DNA from: Ichthyophis bannanicus
Lineage: Eukaryota > Chordata > Amphibia > Gymnophiona > Ichthyophiidae
Length of the DNA: 64,000 nucleotides
Direction: 5' to 3'
Assembly (NCBI GenBank): GCA_033557465.1
Contig: CM066045.1
Span: 128,423,596 to 128,487,595, forward strand
The notes beneath the pieces were generated by a model. That model had not been told where the DNA came from, ran no database searches, and worked only from the letters and a program-made list of their open reading frames with translations. How positions within the stretch are numbered: the stretch's first letter is position 1; every line of letters starts with the position of its first letter. Positions 11,518 through 21,600 of this stretch are shown here, piece after piece. Position numbers and translations under genes: made by a program.

Positions 11518-11533
11518 AACATCTCTGAGGATG
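11518..11533 (+). repeat. Target-site duplication, right copy (Tx1-type LINE)
   Basis: Second copy of AACATCTCTGAGGATG directly after the A-rich tail of the Tx1-type LINE, identical to 5389-5404. Confidence 0.92.
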
Positions 11534-12640
11534 TCAGAGTGTATGGCGATTTCATCCAGCATGCCTACAAGAGTTGTTTCAGTGCTATGGTCATGCAAAA
11601 TCCAGATTGTTGAGGGTGAAATGAGTTGTTTGATTCCCAGAAACATGATATTTCTTCTAAGACAGCTTTTTCAGGGAGCTTGGCTAAGAAGGGGAAGTTA
11701 CATTTTGGATGGTAATTTCATGGTAGGGTTGGGTCTAGACTATGCTGTTTAAGGAATGGTTGAATGATAGATTGCTTCCATGAAGATGGGGCAATCCCGT
11801 TGGTCAAGCTGCCATTGATCAGGGTTAAGACTATAGGCGCAAAGCAATCCCAACAGGATTTAATAATGTGAGGTGGGATGAGTTCAGCCAGGGAACTGGA
11901 TGGATTCAATGACGTCACAAGCTGTGTAAGATGAAATTCAGCCAAAGGAGCAAAGAATGAGAAAGCGGTGGAAAAAATTACTGCGAGCAGTTCGGGGAGT
12001 GCTCTAAAGGGGATAAGGGAAGTAGGGAAAATGTATGAGCTACAGCGTCTTGAAAGCCATGATAGGCCAGGATCTCAAATGTAAGGGATAAAGCTAATTG
12101 ATCTGGGGGTCACAAGGGCAGAGACCTTAGTCTGAAAAACTTTAGGGCTAAGCCCCGATAAACTGAAAATAATTATTGTGGAAGATTTTTGTGAGATTCC
12201 CTTGCTCTCCTTGTGTCTCCTTTCCCTATTTGAACCCTTGTTTCTCTTATATTGTACTGTCTGTCTTGATTGGATTCTAAGCTCTAACGAGCAGGGCCCA
12301 TCTCATATATGTTCTTGTACAGCCCTGCATATGCCTTGTAGCGCTATATAAATGATTAATAATAGTAGTAGTAGTAGTAATAGAATTGATGAGCTTAGAG
12401 TAATAGGAAGTTTTTGCCTGTGCCATTGGCTATTTATATTTTGCAGGAGAGTCTATTTGCATCAGTGGGGGGCTTCCGCCAAGAGCATTCTGACCATCTA
12501 ACTTTCTTTTGAAACTCTCTTAGTTCCTGGTCAAGCCAAGCATTGAATCTATTTCTGCCTGATACCTGTCTAGAAAGGGCGTGTATCTCAAGAGTTGTAA
12601 TCAGTAAAGAGTTCCATTGGGAAATCTTCTGATCCAAGGG
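11534..12640 (-). mobile_element. L2-like LINE, 5' half of the interrupted copy, with an inserted tail
   Basis: The minus strand encodes first a linker (12434-12637, WNSLLITTLEIHALSRQVSGRNRFNAWL and QELREFQKKVRWSECSWRK) and then the start of the reverse transcriptase (11718-11945, PPHIIKSCWDCFAPIVLTLINGSLTNGIAPSSWKQSIIQPFLK). It joins logically to 5005-5404 when the Tx1-type insertion is removed. Between them, about 12180-12365, a plus-strand L2 3' tail is inserted. All frames are decayed. Confidence 0.7.
12180..12372 (+). repeat. 3' tail of an L2-like LINE with TAG/TAA microsatellite
   Basis: The block GGATTCTAAGCTCTAACGAGCAGGG, then TTGTACAGCCCTGCATATG and GTAGCGCTATATAAATGATTAATAATAGTAGTAG is the same 3' end seen at 26575-26690 (+) and, inverted, at 29763-29890. 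It lies inside the minus-strand L2-like copy. Confidence 0.7.
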
Positions 12641-12959
12641 GAGGATGGAGAAGATAGAGGGAAGTCCAGACTGTCAGTTGTGAATTGGTCAAAATTAATT
12701 TGTTTAACATTTCGCACCATGTGTGGCTTTGGTTGGATTTTTTGCATATAATTTGCTACATCGCACAGCTCTAACACACAGTATTTTACATCAACTTCTG
12801 AGACTGAGAAGCACAAATCAGTCTGCCTATACCACATCAGGGCAGACCATCGCAGGAACCATCAGTAGGAAGTATAGTGCTACTACGCATGCGCAATTAA
12901 GCTTCCAAAATACCAAACCACCTTCAAATGAGACAAGGGGGTGCATAAGAGACTCCTTA

Positions 12960-13530
12960 GAAAATTAAAAAGTCTTAAGAGAGAAGACAATGTCCTGTCG
13001 TGGACTGATAACTGATTAAAAGACAGGAAACAAGGAGTTTTCCACATGTAAAAAGATCAATAGTGGAGACCCCCCCCCCCCTCCCGGATCTGTACTGGAA
13101 TCTTTGCTATTTAACATATTCATAAATGATCTGTAAAAAGGAACCATAAGTGAGGTGATCAAATCTTAATTATTCAATGTTGTAAAGACAGCAGAGGATG
13201 GTTAAGGATTGCAGAAGGATTTTGTGAGGAGACTGGACATCTAAATTCAAAAAGGAATGAAGACCAAAACTGCGACTATCATTGTGCCTTCCTACAGATC
13301 TGTAGAGGCATATCTACTAAACCGGATTAATGGTTAACCTGGACTATCTGCTCTAAGGTCCCACTGAATAACATGGGCCCTAGGTGCAGATAGCCCAGGT
13401 TCACCATTAGTCCAGCTTAGTAGACACACCCCCTAGTGTTACCGCACCTTGAGTACTGTGTGCAATTGTGGTCGCTCCATCTTAAAAAATATATAGCAGT
13501 CAAAGGGGAAAAGCTTCTCTCTTAGGAAGA
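12960..13530 (+). mobile_element. Decayed CR1 LINE remnant interrupted by a hairpin MITE
   Basis: The plus strand near 13080-13260 translates to SVLESLLFNIFINDL and VIKS-LFNVVKTAEDG, reverse transcriptase fragments of CR1. At 13440-13500 it gives [16 protein letters not shown] from the C-terminal region. A palindromic element (13308-13437) sits between them. A C run of 13 lies at 13069-13081. No usable frame remains. Confidence 0.65.
13308..13437. repeat. Hairpin MITE with 'TCTACTAA' termini
   Basis: The two halves form a long imperfect hairpin: AGGCATATCTACTAAACCGG at the left matches the inverse of the right end, and the inner arms (AACCTGGACTATCTGC, GCAGATAGCCCAGGTT) are nearly perfect. 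It has no coding capacity and lies inside a CR1 remnant. The terminal TACTAA block recalls the elements at 21395 and 25425. Confidence 0.7.
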
Positions 13531-13752
13531 AAGGCTAATCAGGTAAGGGCTCCTCGTCTTGGAAAGAAACGACTGAATGAGAGGGGATATGACAGAAGTG
13601 TGTAAAATCACCAGCTTTCTTGAGGGGGTACTCGGGGGACTGAGTACTGGCACCTTTTTTATTGCCGGGTAAAATTGCTCCATAGCCCTCCGTATATTAA
13701 TGAAAGAGCCCTGTATATGAGGACAGACACCCTTTTTGCTAGGAAACATGTG

Positions 13753-14163
13753 CAGTGGGCCCGATTTTTCATTTAGGCATTTTTATTTCCGAGGCGACGG
13801 AAATGAAAATCTGGGTCATGCCGCACCGTCCGGCGGTCGCCGAGGCTAAACGGGCAGCAGTGCTTTTCGATGCTGCCCGTTTAGCCCCAGCGCCTTAAAG
13901 ATAGGCGAGGGTTTTCCTCACCTATCTTTAAGATGCAGAGCGCTAAGCGGGCAGCATCGAAAATTGCTGCTACCTGCTTAGTGCCATGCCTCGTCTCCGC
14001 TCTGCCCCGCAACGCAGATAGCATCTGGGCCCATTAGGGACTTAACTGGGAGTTTCCAAAGGCACTACCTGTGCAGGTGCCTTTGGAAAATCCCAGTTAA
14101 GGCATTTATATGGGCAACATGGGCTATTACCTGTGTAACTGCCTTCGAAAATCGGGCCCACTG
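13753..14163. repeat. Foldback element with four consecutive hairpins
   Basis: A 411-bp unit bounded by inverted ends CAGTGGGCCCGATTTT (13753-13768) and AAAATCGGGCCCACTG (14148-14163). Inside are hairpins with arms 13844-13859/13871-13886 (16 of 16 paired), 13894-13910/13916-13932 (16 of 17), 13940-13956/13965-13984 (imperfect) and 14041-14064/14078-14101 (23 of 24). It has no coding capacity. I could not see a clean target duplication. It is probably a non-autonomous DNA transposon. Confidence 0.75.
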
Positions 14164-15417
14164 ATTATTATGATCAAGAACCCTACTAATTGTCATAGCC
14201 CAGTAATTAGGAAGGAGGACAGTTGTTGCAATGCACAGACCGTGCAAATATTTTAGATGCAATTGACAGTAGATTCAGATCTGAGGCTGGCTAAAAATGT
14301 GGTTTGTCTATGTCTTTTCTGACAGATTTGACGGTTTCTTATTACAGTGCTTCACTAGATTATAGCATCAAGGTAAGATTACTCTTAATGCTCTGTTTGG
14401 GGGCATTATATAAATGAACGCCTTGTCTTTCGTTCTATAAATATTGCAGCCATGCTTTGAACACACAGCTAGAACGATAGAGTACCTACATAAATAATAA
14501 TTATGATTAAATTAGGATTAACACCCGATGGAAAAGAAGATCCTTGGTTGAGGAAACGAAGCTGGGGTTAGCTAATTTAGAAGAATGGGTGACAAGCCCC
14601 TCTAAATGTGCAATAATATCCCCTTCCTCGAGTTTGATACTACAGCTGTTGCACAGTCCTTTCCAGGTTTCTAGCAGAAGTTTACTGCTAGGAAGAGCAG
14701 ACCAGACTTTAACCAAGGGGGAGGTCCCACGAAACGCAACCGCAGTGGTTAATTCAGAAAGAAATGAAAGTAAAAGTGAATGTTGGATTTAGTGTCAGTA
14801 AGCAACCGAGAAAACTCGTCTAAGCAAAGAATTTTGCCCCGAAAACATCGAAACAGTAAGTAGATCATTCCTGGGGCCAAAAAGATGAATCTTAAAGTGA
14901 ACTTCAATCGGGACTGAGTCGCCTTTGCCTAGAAGATCTTAAAGTGTGACAAGGGTCCATAAAGAAATGTAGGATCGATTGTCAGTTCTTATCTCAAGTC
15001 GCATAATCGGGCTAACGAACAAACGGATTTGTAGTCCTGCTAGATCCATAGTTACCGAAAGTGTGTTACTTGTTCGTGAAACAAGAAGCCAATGACACCC
15101 AAAGGTGTCTCGGAGGTAAACGCCTCATACTATCAAACCTTAAAGATTGGTCTATAGGTGATCAGCGTTTATTATTCTTATCAAACAGGTAACTAGTTCG
15201 CTTTTAAAAAAGAAATCGAGTGTCTTCCCCCTCCCCCTTTCCTTCTTTTCGGAAGGGCGGAAAGGGTGAGCATTGCCGTCCAAGAACTGAGAACGAAACC
15301 GAAATGCCCCAATTTAACCAGCAGGGGCGCTTCTCCCTCCCCTTGCCGGGAGTAGCACGTCATCTCGGTAACCCTCAAGACCCACTGGCCACAGAAAAGA
15401 AGAGATAAGTGTAGCGG
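14164..15417. other. No gene or repeat recognised
   Basis: About 1.25 kb of mixed sequence without coding similarity, splice-like exon or known repeat. A GC-richer patch at 15290-15370 contains CCAGCAGGGGCGCT, which resembles but does not fully match a CTCF site. Confidence 0.4.
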
Positions 15418-15520
15418 CTTTTCATACTGGGTCAGATCGAAAGTCCATCAAGCCCAATATCCTGTTTCCAATGGTGGCTAATCCAGGCCACGAGTACCTG
15501 TCAGGTTCCCAAAAGGCACC
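15418..15520 (-). repeat. CR1 3' UTR fragment
   Basis: CATACTGGGTCAGATCGAAA, GTCCATCAAGCCCAATATCC and TTCCAATGGTGGCTAATCC match, with substitutions, the 3' ends of the CR1 copies at 1040-1110 and 32000-32080, in the same orientation. It is only about 100 bp long. Confidence 0.75.
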
Positions 15521-15549
15521 CAGTGGATTTTCCCGGGGACTGTTTCAGC

Positions 15550-15725
15550 CTTGCAGAGTTGCAAAATTACCCAGTTCCAGGATTGAGATTTGAAGCCAGT
15601 CCTGGATTTCTGGCATGCTTATTCTGATGCATTATGGGACCTGCAGCATTGATTCCAATGATTAAAATCAGGGACTACATTGAAATGCTATTTTAAAACC
15701 AGAACTGGTATTGCACATCTTGATC
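15550..15725. repeat. Partial copy of the 22934-23137 TIR element
   Basis: The stretch AAATTACCCAGTTCCAGGAT, then TCAGTCCTGGATTTCTG-like and GATGCATTATGGGACCTGCA blocks, then AAATCAGGGACTACA, occur in the same order in the TIR element at 22934-23137. The second terminal repeat is not clear here. Confidence 0.65.
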
Positions 15726-16014
15726 TTGGAGGTAATTTTACTATGCAGTGTTACACACCATCAGTGTGCCTAAGGTCTTTTAAATGACTTGTGTGCACAA
15801 ATAGGCACTTACCCATGTTCTTAGCCAACTGCTATTCTATGGGGCATTTGTGTTAATTCCAATGATGCATACTTTTGGAGTAGGCGTGCAGATGGGCAGA
15901 ACACAGATTTACATGCGCAAGTTATAAAATACTGCAACTTTTGTGCATTCTCTTAAAATCTAGGCTAAAAGTCTAAGACGGGCTGTGCCTAGGTGTCCTC
16001 ACGTATCTTATGAC

Positions 16015-16345
16015 TTAAGCCTCTGTTTTATAAAGAAACGTAGGCACCTGCTTTTCTTTATATAATAGGTGCAATTTGCGTGCATTAACCTGGGCACAGT
16101 GCATTCCAAGGACCATCTGTTCCTGGAGCAAGCATTCGCTCATGGCATGCACCTCCCTTGCGGTGCATGCCATGCCCTGCCCCCCCCCCCCCAGCAGACC
16201 TACCTTAATGTGGTGGGGGGCTTGCCACACTGCTTCTGCTCCAGGCCTAGGATTTTGCACCCCCTCTATCTGGCACCCAAGGCAGGCCGTACCCACTGCC
16301 CCACCCTTGATACACCACCACCTAGGTGACCTTTATAAAATGACC
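16015..16345. repeat. Probable non-autonomous DNA element with perfect inner hairpin
   Basis: GTTTTATAAAGAAACGTAGGCAC at the left and the inverse of CACCTAGGTGACCTTTATAAAATG at the right are similar ends. At 16140-16175 CATGGCATGCACC and GGTGCATGCCATG form a perfect 13-bp hairpin. A C run follows near 16183. Confidence 0.45.
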
Positions 16346-16827
16346 TGTCTTTTGTGGGGAGAATGAGGGAGAAAGCTATTACAATTTTGCTGCTGGACAA
16401 GTTGAAATGTATCTTCCAGGCCAAAAGAAAAATGAAGAGCAATTTATAAGATAAGTTTTTCCTTAAAACTGAGGTGGAGGGCGGAGGATGTGTGCATTTA
16501 TCTCTGTCCTTATATACAGTAGATCAGGCAGGTCACCCACCCTTCTGGGAAGGTTCTTAATTAGTAGCATTGTGGAGGGTACAGTAAATGGAGCTTTTTC
16601 AGCTATGCTAGGAAATTCACCACCCCTACCTTCCCAGACAAAAGCTTTCATTTTTCCAGTTATATTAGAAAACATTTTGCAATTGGCTATGATAGTGTCC
16701 TGCATCATAAAATTTAAAAATACGTTAGAATAATCAGAATAGCTAGTGAAGGAAGGCAGTGATTTGTCACATGACTTCTAACTGATTGCTTTACATTTTT
16801 CTATATATCTAAAGATCCGATTCCACA

Positions 16828-17469
16828 ATGTCAATCACCTTCACTGGCTGGGAAACAAGAATGGATAACCGCAGCTGTCTAAAATCTAACCAAACACCAG
16901 AAAGAGGCCGCACCTATACCATGTATCATGGGACACATAAGAAGGTAGCAAAAGCCATCATTGCTTCAGGCTTTAAACCATCGACTGGTGGAATGCTAGG
17001 AAAAGGAGTGTATGTGAGCAGGAATATTAAGAAAGCCATGTGCTACCCCATCAATTCGCCTGATACTGACAAGGTCATCTTTAAACTCCGAGTTTGGGTC
17101 GGCAAAGTTAAGAAGATTGACTGTGACAACCACCCCCTACAGAAAACGTGGCACGACCATGGATATGACACAGCCTGGGTGCCACGCAACAGCAAAATAT
17201 CTGCCATCAAAAGTGGGCGGGAGGAGGATTGTATATGGGATCCCAAAAGGATCACCATTGTGGACATTGGCTTCTGCCAGGACCCACAGACCAAGGAAGA
17301 GCTGAGAAAAATGATCACAACGCAGAGAAAGGGCCACGCAGGCAATAGCTGCACGATATGCAAGAAAGATATGAAACTGCCTCATCCAAAGCTGCAGTGC
17401 TGGGAATGCAAAATGATGATCTGTCCTTACCTTGGCAAACATGTGTGTAGGAAGGAGGGTCAGCACTGA
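16828..17469 (+). CDS. Gig2-like protein (PARP-fold, GCRV-induced gene 2 family)
   Basis: A 213-residue protein in a single uninterrupted exon, starting at the first ATG after an in-frame break and ending at TGA. It matches the Gig2 family, interferon- and virus-inducible proteins of fishes and amphibians whose fold is related to the PARP catalytic domain. Seen here: YHGTH (33-37), GGMLGKGVYVSR (54-65), KIDCDNHPLQKTWHDHGYDTAWVP (97-119) and REEDCIWDPKRI (131-142). After this core is an added tail with C175, C178, C191, C194, C199, H205, C207 and H213, spaced like a zinc-binding domain. I do not see an obvious third catalytic glutamate, so ADP-ribosyl transfer cannot be claimed. A possible splice acceptor lies just upstream (near 16813), so a 5' UTR intron is likely. 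The intronless frame could also be a retrocopy, though it carries no disabling mutation. Confidence 0.88.
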   Translation: MSITFTGWETRMDNRSCLKSNQTPERGRTYTMYHGTHKKVAKAIIASGFKPSTGGMLGKGVYVSRNIKKAMCYPINSPDTDKVIFKLRVWVGKVKKIDCDNHPLQKTWHDHGYDTAWVPRNSKISAIKSGREEDCIWDPKRITIVDIGFCQDPQTKEELRKMITTQRKGHAGNSCTICKKDMKLPHPKLQCWECKMMICPYLGKHVCRKEGQH

Positions 17470-17582
17470 AACTTTAAACCCCATAATTCTTTTTTTTTTT
17501 AAATTCGGCCATGGCACTTAAAGATTTTTATTCAGCACCACTAAGCAGATAGTGAGCAATGCTGAAGATATGGTCAGTGTTC

Positions 17583-17770
17583 TGAGTGGAAGTTTAGCTT
17601 AGTGGTTAGAGCAACAGCCTACTGCTCAAGAGATCCAAGTCCAGTTCCCACTGGTGCCCTTTGTGACCTTGGACAAGTTGCTTTACCTTCCATGACTTCA
17701 GAAGGAAGGCCTGGTAATCTACTTCTGGTCATAGCTTACCAGGAAAAGCCAGAACTGGGGAACACTAAGC
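17583..17770 (+). repeat. tRNA-derived SINE
   Basis: A-box-like TTAGCTTAGTGGTTAGAGCA and B-box-like CAAGTCCAGTTCCCACTG are followed by TGTGACCTTGGACAAGTTGC and AGGCCTGGTAATCTACTTCTGG. The body matches the SINE at 54060-54280. It starts about 115 bp past the stop of the Gig2-like gene and may lie in its 3' UTR. Confidence 0.75.
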
Positions 17771-17991
17771 ACTGCACCTACATACGTGGCCTGAAAGGAC
17801 ATGCAGCAGCACTATCCATATACTGCCATTGAAAATCCATGGATAGCGTCCCCTAAAGGAATTAGCCAGGTAACAGCTGCTGTTACCAGAAAACTCCCTT
17901 TGAGTATTGATCACTATGCCTTCAATTCACTTATAACTGCATTAATAATATCAGTCTGCTTTAATTGACACCCAGTTTATAGGATGGATAA

Positions 17992-17998
17992 CAAATAA
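17992..17998 (+). promoter_or_regulatory. Polyadenylation signal AATAAA (candidate for the Gig2-like gene)
   Basis: AATAAA occurs within ACAAATAAAGAGC about 520 nt past the stop of the Gig2-like gene. It is the first clear plus-strand signal after the coding frame. Confidence 0.35.
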
Positions 17999-18607
17999 AG
18001 AGCAATTGGTCTGATCAGTCCAGATTTCTCCTGTTTCTTTGGCACTTTGAGTAGATGAATGTATGATTTCCCACCCTTAAATGAACACCAGTTCTCCACC
18101 ATGTCTTGCACTTGGCAGAAATAGGATTGATAGATCTTTTCCCTCTATCTGCATGCCAGGCATATCCAAATTCTGTTTCAGTACAGACCTCCATCACCAG
18201 CAGTGGGAGGCTGCTTCAGGCACTGCGTCCTCCTCTTTGATGCTTATAGATCAATACTGAATTCAGAACCAAGACCCTTTTCCCCATCTTACTACCCAGT
18301 TTTAACAATCCATACCACCACCACAGTTTTCAAGGCTGTTGTCCAAATCAATGCAGCCTCCCTATGCTTACCAATTTAATTTTAAGCCCAGCGCCACTTA
18401 GTCTTCTTGAAAACCCGCTGTAGCTTTAGCGCTGCTGTTTAGGGTTGTAACCTTCAGTCCATTCAGGCTCTTCTAGCCTCATTGTCACTAGTCATGTAGA
18501 AAAATTACAGTAGCAATGTGAAGATATATGGTGAAACCTGAGCAAGAAAGAGGTTCCTGAAGCTGCATAAAATGTAAAACGCTTATTATAAAGAGTACCA
18601 GTCCCCT

Positions 18608-18990
18608 ATTCAGCACACTAAGATGGCCAGTGCTACCGAGTATCTGCAGCTGCTACCTCTATTTGCCCTGATGCTAACCAGCTGGCACCAGGGGTGTTCC
18701 AGAGTGGAGGCGCCACTGCTCGCTAACCAAGCAGCGGTAATATTGAGCTGATGCCCACTTAGCAATGCGCAACAAAGGCCAGGCACGGGCAACCTTGACC
18801 TAACTTTTGCCACATATCGCAAACCGGGCAGCTCAATATCGCTGCTATCCGGGTTAATGAGCGGCAAATGCACCTATGTTCAATGGCAGGGCAAGATATG
18901 ACCCCCACTTTGAATATCCAGAATTGACTTTCAGTTCCGGTGGCTAGCTATGTCAGCAGTGCTAACGGCCGGTGCGGAATATCAGGCCCT
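18608..18990. repeat. Foldback MITE-like element
   Basis: Arms at about 18712-18757 and 18824-18868 are inverted copies (CTCGCTAACCAAGCAGCGGTAATATTGAGCTG against CAGCTCAATATCGCTGCTATCCGGGTTAATGAG). The ends are less similar (CCCTATTCAGCAC... against ...GTGCGGAATATCAGGCC). It is non-coding and GC-richer than its surroundings. Confidence 0.55.
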
Positions 18991-20126
18991 AACTTCAAAA
19001 ATGGGGCTATAAGGCTTTTTAATGTCCGAGGCAAGTGGCATTCAAGTAAATATACCATGTTTGTGATCTTTTGATTTCCCTTAATAGATTTTTATGTGAT
19101 CTGAATAAAGGAGCAAGAAATCACCACCTACCCAATGAGCACCCAAATTACAGATATAGTTTCTGACTAGCTCCCCCTCACTGTGTTCCAGTGCATTTCT
19201 AGCCAAAACATCAGTAACTGATGCAATCTAGCAGCAGTTCAGGGCCTACTTACCTGCATGAAAGAATATTGACAGTTTACAATCTGCAAAGTTGTTTCTC
19301 ATGTTTGCTGTGGTGAAACACTCATTGAAGTGAAAAAAAAAAGACTTACAAGGCAAATACTAAAATAAAGAATCAATTATGTTTAGTTATTAGACTGTAT
19401 TCTGTATCCAACCACAAAACAAACTCACTCTAAAAAGAGTCCTGCCGTATCTCAGTACTACACAAAATACAGGACAATTCAGATATTACTAATTAACCAA
19501 CATAAATGTTTACTCCAAATGCTGTGTTTCAGCTGCAGAACAGGGAACCTTACATATGTAAATGCAGAAGCCCTGCCTTTACTATAGACACAGGATTTGT
19601 AGTGATCAGGCATGTTAAACAGCACGAGATAAAACAAAAATACAAAAGAACAGGGATTAAAAAAACCAAAAAACAGTTGTTTCTTGTTTTCTCCTAGGAT
19701 CATATTATCTAACCCAAGGTCATGATCTACTCATTTCAGCTTTCTTCAGATAGATCTTTCATTATTTAGATAGTGCCCACCACCTGCAAGGATTAGATGC
19801 ATTTTTAATGGTAGAGGGCAGGGATGGTACACTTGGCAATAAAGATAGTTATCTTTATTTGGATTTTTGATAAACCACTTAGGCCAAAGCATTAAAGCGG
19901 TGAACATAAAGGGCTACAAAAGAGAGAAAAGGTCACAAAAGTACGATGGCAGAAAATGTAGTAAGCACGCCAAACCACATTAATGTGGATGACAAGGTGG
20001 TGACATGATCAGAAGCAATCCAAGGCAATTACAAACAGATTATTAAGGTTCTGCCTCTCTAAGGCCTCCCCCACTCTATACCTACAAGGGAAAAGAAACT
20101 TAGCAAATCAGGCCCTAAATAATGAG
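18991..20126. other. No gene; one short L2-like tail
   Basis: AT-rich sequence between the foldback element and the TIMM8B polyadenylation site. At 19848-19918 the minus strand reads ACCGCTTTAATGCTTTGGCC and GTGGTTTATCAAAAATCC, an L2-like 3' tail. The rest shows nothing recognisable. Confidence 0.45.
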
Positions 20127-20132
20127 TTTATT
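20127..20132 (-). promoter_or_regulatory. TIMM8B polyadenylation signal AATAAA
   Basis: AATAAA on the minus strand lies about 150 nt past the TIMM8B stop codon, giving a short 3' UTR. Confidence 0.65.
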
Positions 20133-20280
20133 TTACACACATTTTCTGAAATAGTCCAGCATTTTCTAGTACGTTCATACAACACTATCTGACCCTGATC
20201 CCCCCCCCCCAATCAGATGTTTAAATGTGCAATTGTTTAGTGATTTTTTTCTTAGAGATGAGTTTCTTCTTTAGCTGCTC

Positions 20281-20448
20281 TCAGTGTCCTCCTTTCTGTA
20301 CAATCTGAGAAAATCTGTTTGTGATGGATAGTGTTGTATCAATGAATCGATCTACACAGCTGACCAGACAGCTTTCAGTCCTTGAATCCAGCTTTGAACC
20401 AGGTTTATCCATACATTTATCCCAGCAGACATCCATAAAGTTATGAAC
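20281..20448 (-). CDS. TIMM8B: TIMM8B exon 2 (mitochondrial Tim8 B), C-terminal part
   Basis: TIMM8B is a small Tim chaperone of the mitochondrial intermembrane space; with its partner small Tims it escorts hydrophobic precursors to the inner membrane. This exon encodes residues 43-97, beginning [12 protein letters not shown] and ending QIVQKGGH with TGA at 20281-20283. The twin CX3C signature is complete (C50-C54 and C69-C73), the cysteines that form two disulfides in the helical hairpin. The sequence is close to human TIMM8B from memory ([21 protein letters not shown]). The acceptor is TTTTGCATACAG just before 20448, in phase 0 with exon 1. Intron 1 is about 2.9 kb and carries CR1, RTE and TIR repeats. 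Confidence 0.96.
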   Translation of the reverse strand, partial: VHNFMDVCWDKCMDKPGSKLDSRTESCLVSCVDRFIDTTLSITNRFSQIVQKGGH

Positions 20449-21170
20449 CTGTATGCAAAACATCAAACAAAAGAAATCTTGTCATTCACAAAGAAATACA
20501 CATTAGGTTACATGTGTGCAGAGGTAGAGAAAACCTAATGCATCCAAGTGTATGGCTGAGATGATATATTGGGAACTGTGGAGAGCAGAACATGGGGCAA
20601 TTAAAAACAGTACTAAAGGGCCCTCAAGAGTAAACTCCTCTTTAAGCCTTCTTCTACCACTGAACATCCTGCTGGAGGAGAGAAAATCAAAGAATATTTA
20701 CAAGACCTGTGCTACTCATTAGAACATTTCTATAACAGCTTATTACATTTAGTATGTTTAGTAAGTTATTTACTTTACATAGTAGCTGTTGTCAGATAAA
20801 GACCCCACCAGTCAGGCACACATCTAAAAGATTTTTTCAGAACGGGAGCCAGATCAGTAGAAACCACATTATTTGCTTATGAAAAATGATCATTGGTCCT
20901 TATTTTTTCACCATTGTGTACCTTTATTGTACTATATATTTCATAGTATTATCTTAAAAGCTTCTTCAGTTGTCATTAGAAGCAGTCATTCCATTTAAAC
21001 TTAAATCCACATCTCCAGACATGAATTCATGTTTCGAAAGACATAACCACTTGCTTTCTGCATCAGGGATGGCTCCTCAGGGTGGTCGGTTTTCCAGCAT
21101 TACCACTTTGAGGCATATCAACAAAGGTTTGATTTTTGGTGTTTATGTTTATGTAATTTCTTGATATACC
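20449..21170 (-). other. TIMM8B intron, part without recognised repeats
   Basis: The intron begins (3' side) with the polypyrimidine-poor acceptor TTTTGCATACAG and is AT-rich. I see no exon or named repeat until about 21140. Confidence 0.5.
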
Positions 21171-21320
21171 GCCCAGGCTGAAGGGCATCAGAGCGGTTTA
21201 CAATCACTATTAGCAGATACTGGATACATTCCCTCGTCCCCAAAGGGCTCACAATCTATGTGTACCTGAGGCAATGGAGGGTTAAGTGGCTTGCCCAAGG
21301 CCACAAGGAGTGCCTATAGG
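21140..21320 (-). repeat. 3' end of an L2-like LINE or SINE, antisense
   Basis: Read on the minus strand this is a SINE/L2-like end: CTTGTGGCCTTGGGCAAGCC, TTAACCCTCCATTGCCTCAG, then GTAAACCGCTCTGATGCCC and GGTATATCAAG. The same phrases occur at 54180 and 59935. Confidence 0.6.
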
Positions 21321-21394
21321 ACTAGAAACCCCAGTCCCTCCCTTTTTCTGGTGGCCAGATAAAGACCTACATAGCCATCCAGTCTGTCAAGTAA

Positions 21395-21600
21395 GTTTCT
21401 TAGGGGCATGTTTACTAAAGTGCAGTAATGGTTTAGGCACTTACATGCAGCATATAACAAAATGCTATGCAGTAGGTGTAAAACCTGTGAAGTATCTGCA
21501 GGGGGACTGACCAACATCTGCCCTGCAAATACCACACAGGGCAACCCATTAATGCATTGGGCCACACTCCCTGCATCAGCAGGTAGCACGGGTACGCCAT
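21395..21600. repeat. Truncated MITE of the 'GGGGCATGTTTACTAA' group
   Basis: It starts TTAGGGGCATGTTTACTAAAGTGC, the same end as the element at 25425-25765. The opposite terminal repeat is absent because a CR1 fragment begins near 21600. Confidence 0.6.

Noticed and set aside
15315..15335. CTCF-like site CCAGCAGGGGCGCT
   Set aside because: One G is missing from the conserved GGGGGC core, and nothing else supports an insulator.
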